From Armatimonadota bacterium (lineage in GTDB: Bacteria > Armatimonadota > Zipacnadia > Zipacnadales > UBA11051), in assembly GCA_013178155.1 (NCBI GenBank), contig JABLXH010000032.1, forward strand, positions 1-51,984: 51,984 bases of DNA, read 5' to 3'. Below the pieces are notes generated by a model. The model was not told where the DNA came from and made no database searches. It worked only from the letters and a program-made list of their open reading frames with translations. This document shows positions 42,683 through 50,611 of the stretch, one piece after another. A program made the position numbers and the translations under genes. Within the stretch, counting starts at the first letter, position 1; the number at the start of each line of letters is the position of its first letter.

Positions 42683-45136
42683 CTAGCTCACCTGCACGGC
42701 GCCCACGGGGCAGACCTGTTGGCATGTGCCGCACTTGATGCACTTGCGAATGTCAATGATGTGTCGCTCATAGGGCTTCATGGCGATGGCGTCGGCAGGG
42801 CACATCTGGGCGCAGCGCGTGCAGCCGATGCACTTGTCGGTGATGCTGTAGGTCAGCAGCGCCTTACAGCGCCCCGCCGGGCACCTGCCCTTGAGATGCG
42901 CCTCGTACTCGTCGCGGAAGTACTTCAGGGTCGTCAATACCGGGTTGGGCGCCGTCTGCCCCAGGCCGCAGAGGCTGCCGCGCTTGACGGTGCGGCACAG
43001 GTCCTCCAGTTCCTCCAGGTCCGCCGGCTTGCCGTGGCCCGTACAGATGGCCTCCAGGATGTCCAGGAGCCGCCGGGTTCCGATGCGACAGAACGTGCAC
43101 TTGCCACAGGACTCCCGCTGGGTGAACTCCAGGAAGTACCGCGCCACGTCCACCATGCAGTCCTGGTCGTCCATCACCACCAGGCCGCCTGACCCCATGA
43201 TGGCGCCCACGCCGGTCAGAGCCTCGTAGTCTACCGGGGTATCGGCCAGTGCCGCCGGGATGCAGCCTCCGGAAGGCCCGCCGACCTGCACCGCCTTGAA
43301 GGTGCGTCCCTCGGCCACTCCCCCACCGATCTCCTCCACGATCTGACGGATCGTGATGCCCATCGGCACCTCAATGAGCCCACCCCGCTGGGTCTTTCCG
43401 GTCAGGGAAAAGACCTTCGTGCCGGGACTGTGAGGGGTGCCGTGCTCCCGGAATGCCTCTGGCCCATTTCTGATGATCCAGGGCACCAGCGCCAGTGTCT
43501 CGACATTGTTCACGCAAGTGGGGCGGCCCAGGTAACCCTTCTCGGCCGGATAGGGGGGGCGCAGGTGCGGCATGCCCCGCCGACCCTCCAGCGAGGCCAG
43601 CAGACCGGTCTCCTCGCCGCAGACGAAGGCCCCGGCCCCCTCCAGAAGACTCACGTCGAGGCAGAAGTCCGTGCCGAAGAGGTGGTCGCCGAGCAGGCCG
43701 CGCTCCTTACACTCCGCAATGGCCTGACGGATCCGGCGGACGGCCAGCGGGTACTCATGTCGGATGTAGAAGATGGCGTGGCGGGCCCCAACGGCGCGAG
43801 CGGCGATGGCGATCCCTTCCAGGATGCGGTACGGGTAGCTCTCCAGGAGCATCCGGTCCATGAAGGCTCCCGGGTCGCCCTCGTCGCCGTTTCCTACCAC
43901 ATACTTGCGGTCCGCGGGGGTATTGCGGACCAGGCGCCACTTGCGGCCCGTGGGGAATCCCGCGCCCCCACGGCCCCGGAGGCCCGAACGCTCCACCACC
44001 TCGATGATGGCATCAGGCGTCATGGTGGTGACGGCCTTTTCCAGGGCACCAAAGCCACCGTGAGACAGGTACTCATCCAGGTCCAGCGGGTCCAGCGCGC
44101 CGCAGAACTCGGTCGCCAGGTGTTCCTGTGGACCCAGGAAGGTGCACACGGGGGCATCCCGCACGTCCAGGGCATACCGTGTCACGGGTTCCCAGGTCTC
44201 ATCCGTGAGCAGGTGTTCCAGCGTCTCGGTGACCTTGGCTCGGACCTTGCGCAGCACCCCGCGAGGCGCGAAGTGCCGCCGCACAATGGCCGGTGCATCG
44301 GCCGCCTGCACCCGCGCATAGACCACCGGCTCCCGTCCAGGCTCATGAACCTCGACCAGGGGCGTCTGGTGGCACATGCCCACGCAGCCGACGGGCTTTA
44401 CCGTGACCAGTGCTCCCAGGTCCCGGGCCGTCTCCTCCAGGGCCGTGCGCACGTCCAGACTCCCACCCGCCACGCAGCAGGACCCGACGCCGACCCGGAT
44501 TTCGGCAAAGCCCTCCTGACCATCGCCCGCACCTCCCGTGGGTGGTCGGAGCGCACCGCGGCGCTGCAGCTCCAGGAAGTCCCGCAGCATGCGGTCCACG
44601 CTGTCAGGTGTGAGATGCCCGTAGGTGATGCCGTCTATCTGCACCACGGGCGCCAGGGTGCAGCAGCCGAGGCATTCCACGCGCTGCAGCGTCCAAAGCC
44701 CGTCGTCTGTGGTATCGTGCTCCTCGGTCAGACCCAGGTTGCGCCGCAATGCCTCGCTGACCAGATTGGCGCCCTTGACGTGACAGGCGGTGCCATGGCA
44801 GACGCTGATCACGTGCTGCCCGACTGGCCGGTGACGGAACTTGGCGTAGAAGGTCGAGACCCCAGCGATCTGCGCCGGCGTGATGTCCGTCAGCTCACAG
44901 ACGCGCCGCAAGGCCTCCGCCGGCAGGTACCGGTAGTGCTCCTGGATGGCGTGGAGAAGAGGGATGACCTGCCCGGCGTCGCGGCCGTGCTCGGCCACCA
45001 GCGCATCCACGAAAGTGAGGTCCACTCCGAGACCTGGCAATCCTGCCGGGTCGGGAGTGGTCGGAACCAATCCCTTCGTGGGAGGGGTCTCCGACCCTGA
45101 CGCCTCCGTAGTCGTCACCTGCTCCGTCACATCCAC
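42683..45136 (-). CDS. HydC-HydB (NuoE-NuoF)-like NAD(H)/FMN iron-sulfur fusion protein
   Basis: This 817-residue multi-domain flavoprotein resembles a fusion of HydC and HydB of bifurcating hydrogenases. Residues 40-190 are NuoE-like, with [2Fe-2S] ligands C113, C118, C155, C159. About 212-295 is a second thioredoxin-like [2Fe-2S] segment (C220/C221, C251, C255). About 320-745 is the NuoF core, with GRGGAGFPTGRKW, GNGDEGDPGAFMDR, VCGEETGLLASLEG and N3-type cluster ligands C677, C680, C683, C723. The tail has two ferredoxin motifs (CIGCTRCAQMCP, CIKCGTCQQVCP). The start is GTG 45136, after the upstream stop. No HydA or NuoG gene is in the window; a NosR/NapH-like membrane ferredoxin lies upstream in the same run. 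Confidence 0.93.
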   Translation of the reverse strand: MDVTEQVTTTEASGSETPPTKGLVPTTPDPAGLPGLGVDLTFVDALVAEHGRDAGQVIPLLHAIQEHYRYLPAEALRRVCELTDITPAQIAGVSTFYAKFRHRPVGQHVISVCHGTACHVKGANLVSEALRRNLGLTEEHDTTDDGLWTLQRVECLGCCTLAPVVQIDGITYGHLTPDSVDRMLRDFLELQRRGALRPPTGGAGDGQEGFAEIRVGVGSCCVAGGSLDVRTALEETARDLGALVTVKPVGCVGMCHQTPLVEVHEPGREPVVYARVQAADAPAIVRRHFAPRGVLRKVRAKVTETLEHLLTDETWEPVTRYALDVRDAPVCTFLGPQEHLATEFCGALDPLDLDEYLSHGGFGALEKAVTTMTPDAIIEVVERSGLRGRGGAGFPTGRKWRLVRNTPADRKYVVGNGDEGDPGAFMDRMLLESYPYRILEGIAIAARAVGARHAIFYIRHEYPLAVRRIRQAIAECKERGLLGDHLFGTDFCLDVSLLEGAGAFVCGEETGLLASLEGRRGMPHLRPPYPAEKGYLGRPTCVNNVETLALVPWIIRNGPEAFREHGTPHSPGTKVFSLTGKTQRGGLIEVPMGITIRQIVEEIGGGVAEGRTFKAVQVGGPSGGCIPAALADTPVDYEALTGVGAIMGSGGLVVMDDQDCMVDVARYFLEFTQRESCGKCTFCRIGTRRLLDILEAICTGHGKPADLEELEDLCRTVKRGSLCGLGQTAPNPVLTTLKYFRDEYEAHLKGRCPAGRCKALLTYSITDKCIGCTRCAQMCPADAIAMKPYERHIIDIRKCIKCGTCQQVCPVGAVQVS
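45074..45098 (-). repeat. Short hairpin repeat, copy 3, inside the HydBC-like coding sequence
   Basis: Read on the minus strand this is AGGGTCGGAGACCCCTCCC followed by ACGAAG, matching the 11612 element. It encodes part of the unstructured GSETPPTK stretch at about residues 14-21, before the NuoE domain. Confidence 0.55.
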
Positions 45137-45138
45137 GT

Positions 45139-47193
45139 CTACTGCCCTGCGTTCCCGATCGCGAAAAGGCTCTTGGCCCCGCGCATGTAGATGTGTCCGT
45201 TGGCGAAGGCCGGGGTAGCCCCGACCTCCTCGCCAAGCTTCCCGGTGCCGATAGCCTTGAACTGCCGCGCTGCCTCAAAGATGTGAGTGATGCCCTCGGT
45301 GTCGGTCACATGGACGAGGTCGCCCACGATAATGGGCGAGGCTGTGACCGGGTTATCCATGGACTCCTGCCACAATCGGGCGCCGGTCTTGGCGTCATAG
45401 CATGTCACGTAACCGCTTCCGGAGACCACGAAAAGCAGCTCACCGTTGCAGGCAGGGCTGCAGGTATCCGGCAAGCCGTCGGTGCCCTTCCAGACGATCT
45501 TGGGCTGCGGCTCCTGGGCGTCGGGGGGTTTGATGGCCACCAGGCCCACGCCATCCTGCGCCGCATAGATCAGACCGCCGGCGTAGCAGGGGCTGGGCGC
45601 GATCTCCCCACCCATGCACTCCAGGCGCCAGAGCTCCTTGCCTGTGGCTGGGTCGTAGGAGATGACATGCGGGTTGCCGACGGTGATAATCTCGGCGCGT
45701 TGCCCGGTGTTGATGACAATCGGGCTCGTCCAGGTGTTGGGCGTGGGGCGATCGGTGCGCCACACGTTCTTGCCCGTTTCCACGTCCAGGGCCAGGAGGT
45801 AGGACTGGTTCTGGTCAGCACTGGAGCCCTGGTCCATCTGCACAATGACAATGTTGCGGTAGGTCGCCAGCGACGCTGCGTGTCCATATACATTCTCGGG
45901 TCTGCCGAGGGCCTTGCTCCACAGCAGCTTGCCATCCAGGTCCAACCCGACGATGTCGCCGTTGGCGAAGGCGGCAAAGACTCGCTTGCCGTCGCAGGCC
46001 ATCGTGGGAGCCGCATAGCCCGTATCTGGACTGACTTCGGGCGGCTCGTCCTTCGCGCTGAGCTCCACTACCACCGGCGTCGTCCACAGGAGCTTCCCGG
46101 TGGCAGCGTCCACGCCATAGACGGCCCGCTCCCGCTCATTGGCCCCGGTCAGGAACAGACGTCCATTCCAATAGATCGGCGAGCTCTTGCCCGGCAAGGG
46201 GATGGCGGTCTGCCAGAGCACCCCCTGCTTGTTGGGCGCGTCCCACTTCGTCGGATACGAGCCACCCGCCACGAATCCGCTGCCGGCGCCGCGAAAGACG
46301 GGCCAGTTGCGGGCCAGCTCCTCGGCCGAGGGGTACTGCCCGTTTTGGGGTGTCGTTGGCCCCGACGTCCCTGCTCCACCACCCCGTGGACCGCCACCGG
46401 GCATTCCGGGCGGACCCGGAGGGCCGGGAGGACCAGCGGGTCCGGCGGGACCGGGAGCTCCCTTCTCACCCCTGGGACCACGAGCCCCAGCCGGGCCGGG
46501 TGGCCCCATGGGTCCGGCCGGGCCGGGCGGTCCAGCCGCGCCTGGCGCTCCCGGAGGGCCGGGAGGACCGGGCACGGGGCGCACGTCGGGAAGACCCGGC
46601 ACATAGCCCGCGGGGGCGTTCTGCAGCTTCTGAAGTCCTGTATCCTGCTGGTAGGCCAGGTTCACCTGGCGCACATATTCGCTGGCCGGATCATGTCGGG
46701 CCACGACGCCCAGGGTGGTGAGAAAGCCGGCCAGGAGGACCGCAAAGGCAGCCACTGACCTTCGGCTTGCTGCCACAAGAAGCCAGGGGCGGCCGGCGAG
46801 GCTGCTGTCAGGGCGAGGCAGTCTGGCCCGCAGCTTCAGCGAGACATGCAGCATCACCAGCGTCAGAATGACCCCTGTCGCCAGGACATAGGCCCCATAG
46901 ATGGCGTAAGCTTCGCTCTGGAAGTAGTACCACCGCACCTGGTAGTCCAGAGCGCGAATCTGCATCCGCAGCTCGACGTTGTTGGGGTCCTTGGCAAGCT
47001 CGCCCTTGAGCACCTCGATCTGTGCCGGTTCAACGGGGTCATAGGACCGCGCCCAGACGAGATTGGTGATGAGCAGGCCCAGGACCACCAGGCAGAAGAG
47101 GGCTAGCACGACGGTGGAGATCACGGCAGCGCGGAACCAGGCCAGCTGCATCCGCTCCTGTGGGGTCGGAACGGGTTGTCCCTCAGTGCTCAT
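45139..47193 (-). CDS. Membrane-anchored collagen-like / PQQ-like beta-propeller protein
   Basis: The 684-residue protein has an N-terminal membrane part, a linker and a propeller. Hydrophobic segments lie at about 20-48, 96-121 and 146-166; the Arg-rich 122-145 loop suggests it is inside and the C-terminus outside. A collagen-like Gly-X-Y tract follows at 209-265 (19 triplets). The rest is a BamB/PQQ-like eight-bladed-type propeller, with [58 protein letters not shown] and [13 protein letters not shown]. Binding of PQQ is not implied by this fold. ATG 47193 is chosen because GGAGG is 6 bases upstream. It lies between the NosR/NapH-like gene and the HydBC-like gene. Confidence 0.85.
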   Translation of the reverse strand: MSTEGQPVPTPQERMQLAWFRAAVISTVVLALFCLVVLGLLITNLVWARSYDPVEPAQIEVLKGELAKDPNNVELRMQIRALDYQVRWYYFQSEAYAIYGAYVLATGVILTLVMLHVSLKLRARLPRPDSSLAGRPWLLVAASRRSVAAFAVLLAGFLTTLGVVARHDPASEYVRQVNLAYQQDTGLQKLQNAPAGYVPGLPDVRPVPGPPGPPGAPGAAGPPGPAGPMGPPGPAGARGPRGEKGAPGPAGPAGPPGPPGPPGMPGGGPRGGGAGTSGPTTPQNGQYPSAEELARNWPVFRGAGSGFVAGGSYPTKWDAPNKQGVLWQTAIPLPGKSSPIYWNGRLFLTGANERERAVYGVDAATGKLLWTTPVVVELSAKDEPPEVSPDTGYAAPTMACDGKRVFAAFANGDIVGLDLDGKLLWSKALGRPENVYGHAASLATYRNIVIVQMDQGSSADQNQSYLLALDVETGKNVWRTDRPTPNTWTSPIVINTGQRAEIITVGNPHVISYDPATGKELWRLECMGGEIAPSPCYAGGLIYAAQDGVGLVAIKPPDAQEPQPKIVWKGTDGLPDTCSPACNGELLFVVSGSGYVTCYDAKTGARLWQESMDNPVTASPIIVGDLVHVTDTEGITHIFEAARQFKAIGTGKLGEEVGATPAFANGHIYMRGAKSLFAIGNAGQ
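46399..46569 (-). repeat. Collagen-like Gly-X-Y tract
   Basis: Nineteen consecutive Gly-X-Y triplets (such as [12 protein letters not shown], then [15 protein letters not shown]) lie inside the PQQ-like protein. Charged triplets GAR, GPR and GEK are included, as in real triple helices, so it is more than a plain Gly/Pro linker. Confidence 0.8.
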
Positions 47194-47245
47194 GGGCATC
47201 CTCCGCGTAAGGGGCGGTGAAGCGTCGGGGAATCCGGGGCCGGCG

Positions 47246-47262
47246 CCGGGCGGTCAGCCCGG
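47246..47262 (-). terminator. GC hairpin between NosR/NapH-like and PQQ-like genes
   Basis: CCGGGC-ggtca-GCCCGG is a 6-bp stem 30 bases after the NosR/NapH-like stop and 53 bases before the next start. It could be a partial terminator or processing site within the run. Confidence 0.35.
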
Positions 47263-47291
47263 GCTGGTTGCCGATGCCAGGCCACTGCATG

Positions 47292-48566
47292 CTACTCACT
47301 GGTCAACGTCCCCCTGCGCTGTCGTTCCACCGGACACACGTCAAAGCAGCGGCCGCAGGTGACACACGCCGCCTGGTCAATGTCGTACTCAGCGCGGTGA
47401 CGGCGGATCGAGAGCCGGATCATCCGGGCGCCAAAGATAAGGCCCAGCCACACTCCCATCAGAGTGCCGCCCAGCTCGTACTTGCGGTGGATGGCTGCGG
47501 CCTGCTGGTACAACTCCTGCGCGGGCCGACCTTGCCGGGCGAAAGCCTCGGTGGCCAACGTCGGCTCCTGCACCAGGCCCTTCTCCTGCAGAAAGACCAG
47601 GTCCGCCAGCCGCACGGTGGGATCCACCTTGGCCAGCAGAGGACTGCTGAATCGGCCCAGGAATCCGCCCGCAGCCAGAAGCAGCGGGAAGAGCGCAATG
47701 AGCAGGCCCAACCTCCGCCGTCCCTCGCGACGCGACACACTCCCGGGCTCCGCCGTCGGCGGGCTGATTGCTCCAAATGGGCAAGCGTTGGCGCACAGGT
47801 GGCAGTTGATGCATTCCCCGTACGTCAGTTTCACCCGTCGCCAGCTCACCCGCCCACACAGCCCCAGGAGGGCCCCGTAGGGGCAGGCATAACGGCAGTA
47901 GGGTCGGCCCACGAACACCGCCAGCAGTACAACCGCCGTGCCGATGGCCAGCATCAGAGGTGTGCCGCCCAGGCGGTAGAAGAGAATGAACGGATCATAG
48001 CGGCAGATGATGAAGTCACTGCCCATTACCGCAAACAGCACTGCCCCGCCCAGGTAGATCCAGGGCAGCAGGCTCAGGCTGCTGTCCAGCCACTTCGGCA
48101 CCCGCAACGGCCTTAGCAGCACCACGTCCTGCAGGGCGCCCAGGGGGCAGGCGGCGGCGCAGAAGATGCGGCCATAGAAAAGCGCTCCGAGCAGCGGCAG
48201 CAAGAAGAACACGGCCACGGCCAAGCTGACGCCATAGGTCGGGTCGGTGAACGAAAGAGCCACGTTTTGGATCGAGCCTACCGCGCAGACACAGCCCTTG
48301 CGCCAGAAGCCAAAGTAGGCTACGCCAAAGGCTGCCAGCACGAACAGGTGCGACCGCGAGCGCGTGCGGTAGACGGCCCATGCGGCCATGACCAGCATGG
48401 CTGCCAGGACAGCCATGTCAATCCAGGCCAGCAGCGGTGGCCGGGGGCCCGGTACGGGCGTCTGCGGGAACTGATAGTTCCAGGAGAACTCCGGCGGCGG
48501 GAAGTTCTCGGCGGCAATCCCCAGGGCCGGCCACAGCAGTCCTAACACCAGCAAGAGGGCAATCAT
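47292..48566 (-). CDS. NosR/NapH-like polytopic membrane ferredoxin
   Basis: The 424-residue protein has an N-terminal signal-like segment (MIALLLVLGLLWPALGIAA), several membrane helices and FeS motifs. GRIFCAAACPLGALQD (C136, C140) and GRPYCRYACPYGALLG (C224, C228) are the paired C-x3-CP motifs seen in NosR, NapH and CcoG-type membrane proteins. CINCHLCANACPFG (252-262) and CVTCGRCFDVCPVE (401-411) are [4Fe-4S] sites. An unusual RKGCVCAVGSIQ element (89-100) precedes them. The family passes electrons across or within the membrane between quinol or flavin and periplasmic redox proteins. The start overlaps the previous gene (ATGA), consistent with coupling. Confidence 0.87.
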   Translation of the reverse strand: MIALLLVLGLLWPALGIAAENFPPPEFSWNYQFPQTPVPGPRPPLLAWIDMAVLAAMLVMAAWAVYRTRSRSHLFVLAAFGVAYFGFWRKGCVCAVGSIQNVALSFTDPTYGVSLAVAVFFLLPLLGALFYGRIFCAAACPLGALQDVVLLRPLRVPKWLDSSLSLLPWIYLGGAVLFAVMGSDFIICRYDPFILFYRLGGTPLMLAIGTAVVLLAVFVGRPYCRYACPYGALLGLCGRVSWRRVKLTYGECINCHLCANACPFGAISPPTAEPGSVSRREGRRRLGLLIALFPLLLAAGGFLGRFSSPLLAKVDPTVRLADLVFLQEKGLVQEPTLATEAFARQGRPAQELYQQAAAIHRKYELGGTLMGVWLGLIFGARMIRLSIRRHRAEYDIDQAACVTCGRCFDVCPVERQRRGTLTSE

Positions 48567-49183
48567 GCCTGCGCGCCACCGGTAGCCGGAGTCATGTCGG
48601 TGGGCTCTGCTCCCTCTTGGGCCTTCCGTGGCGAACGCAGCAGGTACGGTTCACTGGCGGGAACCCGCCGCCAGGCTTGTGCCGGGCATTGCACGGCGAT
48701 GGAGCACTGGTTGCAGTTCAGACAACGGTCATGGCGCGCCTGCAGAATCAGCGAGCCATTGCCAAAAGCCTGGCAGCCCTTCACGCATAGTCCGCAGCCG
48801 ATGCACTTGGCCTCGTCAATGGTGTACTGATAGTACGGCTCTTCCACGTAGAGCCGCTTGATGGCATCGGTCGGGCACCGCACGTTCTCGGCCGCCTCCT
48901 GGTTGTCCGGCCGCTGATCCAGGTAGTAGCCGAAGCACAGCTCACAATACCCGCAGCGCGAATGCTCATGGACGACCTTGACCGCCGAGGGGTTAAGGAC
49001 GCACGCGGTGGCGCAGTTGCCACACTGCGTGCACTTGTCCGGGTCCAGTTGCCACACCATGCCCGAGGCATCGGTGCGGCCCACCAGGGAGCCAATGGTG
49101 GTGCCGGCCACGAGCAGCCCGGCACCGCGGCAAAACTGGGCAATGAACTCCCGGCGGGTTATGACTTTCGGGGTGTTTTCCAT
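48563..49183 (-). CDS. Tat-exported four-cluster ferredoxin
   Basis: The 206-residue protein has a twin-arginine signal (ITRREFIAQF, then GLLVAGTTIGSLVG) and sixteen cysteines that fit four [4Fe-4S] clusters. These are C51/54/57/61, C77/80/83 with C103, C127/130/133/137 and C154/157/160/166, similar to NapG/DmsB-type electron-transfer subunits. Because it uses Tat it would be exported already folded with its clusters. It overlaps the upstream 85-residue Tat protein and the downstream membrane ferredoxin by a few bases, so the three are coupled. No terminal reductase subunit is seen nearby. Confidence 0.9.
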   Translation of the reverse strand: MENTPKVITRREFIAQFCRGAGLLVAGTTIGSLVGRTDASGMVWQLDPDKCTQCGNCATACVLNPSAVKVVHEHSRCGYCELCFGYYLDQRPDNQEAAENVRCPTDAIKRLYVEEPYYQYTIDEAKCIGCGLCVKGCQAFGNGSLILQARHDRCLNCNQCSIAVQCPAQAWRRVPASEPYLLRSPRKAQEGAEPTDMTPATGGAQA

Positions 49184-49416
49184 GCTCGACCCTTGCCTAG
49201 CTCCTCACGCACGGCCACAGCCCGTTCGTCGCTGCAGTCATGCACCTGAGGGCAAATCCCGCAGGCCCCCTGGTAGCGGCAGTCTACACCGTTGCGTCTC
49301 ATGAGCCAGCCCATGCCACCAGCCAGCAGCCCGCCAGCCAGCCAGCGGCCGACGCTGCGCAGGAACTCCCGGCGGGAGGTGTCAGAGGCGCTGTTCGCCG
49401 TACTCGCGTCATTCAT
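49159..49416 (-). CDS. Small Tat-signal protein with four cysteines
   Basis: This 85-residue protein has a twin-arginine motif (TSRREFLRSVG) and a hydrophobic helix (LAGGLLAGGMGWL), then CRYQGACGICPQVHDC with cysteines at 46, 52, 55 and 61. The cysteine set could bind one FeS cluster or another metal, or form disulfides. I do not recognise a named family. Its stop is 25 bases inside the next gene, so the two are translationally linked; a chaperone or small electron-transfer subunit is a reasonable guess. Confidence 0.75.
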   Translation of the reverse strand: MNDASTANSASDTSRREFLRSVGRWLAGGLLAGGMGWLMRRNGVDCRYQGACGICPQVHDCSDERAVAVREELGKGRAWKTPRKS

Positions 49417-49543
49417 CTTCAGATCGCCCCAAACAGAGAGCCGCAGGCCACGACCACGGCCCGGTGCGCCGTTCGGCGGACCACCCAGACCCGGCAGCCA
49501 ACATCTCGCGACAGCGGTTGCAGCCCCAGGTCAGTGCGGTGGG

Positions 49544-50611
49544 TCAGCCCTTGCTCTTCTCAGCCGGCGCCACCGATGTCTGGAGCGGCGCGAACACGCG
49601 GATCATCTTCGCCGGAGGATCCAGCACCAGCACGCGCCCGGCGCTGTCTACCGCCAGGTCCATCCCGGAAGCAGTCAGGGACAACGCGGCTGGCGGCGCC
49701 ACCACGGACTCAAACGCTCCGGCGGCGCTGTAGACCTTCACCCGCGGTATGCCCTTCTCGGCCGTCACCACCCGGCCGTCGTCCAGCAGCGCCAAGTCGG
49801 TCGGATTGCAGCAACCGGAAAAACCCTGGATGCCGTGGGAGGCTTCGCCCCATGAGGTCTTCAGGTTGCCGTCCCGGTCGTATGTTTCCACGGCCTGCCG
49901 TCCGGGGTTTGTCACCCTGAGCAGCCCGTCGGTTCCCATCACCACATCCAGATGGGGGCTAGGCATGACAATGCCCGGAATGTTGCGGGCCGGGTCCTTC
50001 TGTCCGATGAGGCCCACGACCTGGCCGGAAGCGTCGTAGCGCAGGACGACGCGCTGGCCCGCGTCACCGACAAAGATATCGTCACCGGCGACGATGACAG
50101 ACGTGAAGTAAGACTTCGGTCCGGCAGGCTGCCATTGTGCCAATCGCTGCCCGGCGGCGTCATAGACTTCCACATGGTCCCGCAACCCGACATAGCGCTT
50201 CCCGTCGGGCGCGATGGCCACGCAGTTGGGTTCGGCCCCCAGGTTCACCTCGGCCAGCGGCTGCCCCTGCCAGTCCAGGACCCGCAGCATGCGGTCGCCC
50301 ACGACCACAACCTGCTGGCTGTCGGCCGTCAGGGCGATACCGCGCGGCGCAATCAGGCCCGTAGGCAACTCACCGGCGAGCTGGTAAGTGATGAGCGCCG
50401 GATCCACAGCACGCCAGTTCTTCTCCCGCGCCGCGTCCTGGCCAATGGCGGGCTGCGCCTGGCTCGAGACCCGGCGGCCCCGCTGGACGAACAGGTACAG
50501 CCCGGCGGCGACGGCCAGCACCGCCACCACGACCACGATGGTGAGGCCCAGGTTGGCTGTTCCGCGCCGCCCGCTGTGGCGAGCGGTGCGGCGCATGAGG
50601 CGCTGCGTCAT
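49544..50611 (-). CDS. Membrane-anchored NHL-type beta-propeller protein
   Basis: The 355-residue protein has one N-terminal membrane helix (LGLTIVVVVAVLAVAAGLYLFV) after an Arg-rich cytoplasmic end, so the propeller is predicted outside. Repeats are NHL/SMP-30-like: APRGIALTADSQQVVVVGDRML, PNCVAIAPDGKRYVG, NPTDLALLDDGRVVTAEKG and GMDLAVDSAGRVLVLDP. No catalytic motif is visible. It follows the PQQ-like gene with a 4-base ATGA overlap, and precedes the small Tat protein by 127 bases in which I see no gene. Confidence 0.82.
   Translation of the reverse strand: MTQRLMRRTARHSGRRGTANLGLTIVVVVAVLAVAAGLYLFVQRGRRVSSQAQPAIGQDAAREKNWRAVDPALITYQLAGELPTGLIAPRGIALTADSQQVVVVGDRMLRVLDWQGQPLAEVNLGAEPNCVAIAPDGKRYVGLRDHVEVYDAAGQRLAQWQPAGPKSYFTSVIVAGDDIFVGDAGQRVVLRYDASGQVVGLIGQKDPARNIPGIVMPSPHLDVVMGTDGLLRVTNPGRQAVETYDRDGNLKTSWGEASHGIQGFSGCCNPTDLALLDDGRVVTAEKGIPRVKVYSAAGAFESVVAPPAALSLTASGMDLAVDSAGRVLVLDPPAKMIRVFAPLQTSVAPAEKSKG

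Noticed and set aside
46399-46569. DNA tandem repeat or sequencing artefact
   Set aside because: Codon choice and the X-Y residues vary along the tract while Gly phase is kept, so it is a true protein-level repeat.
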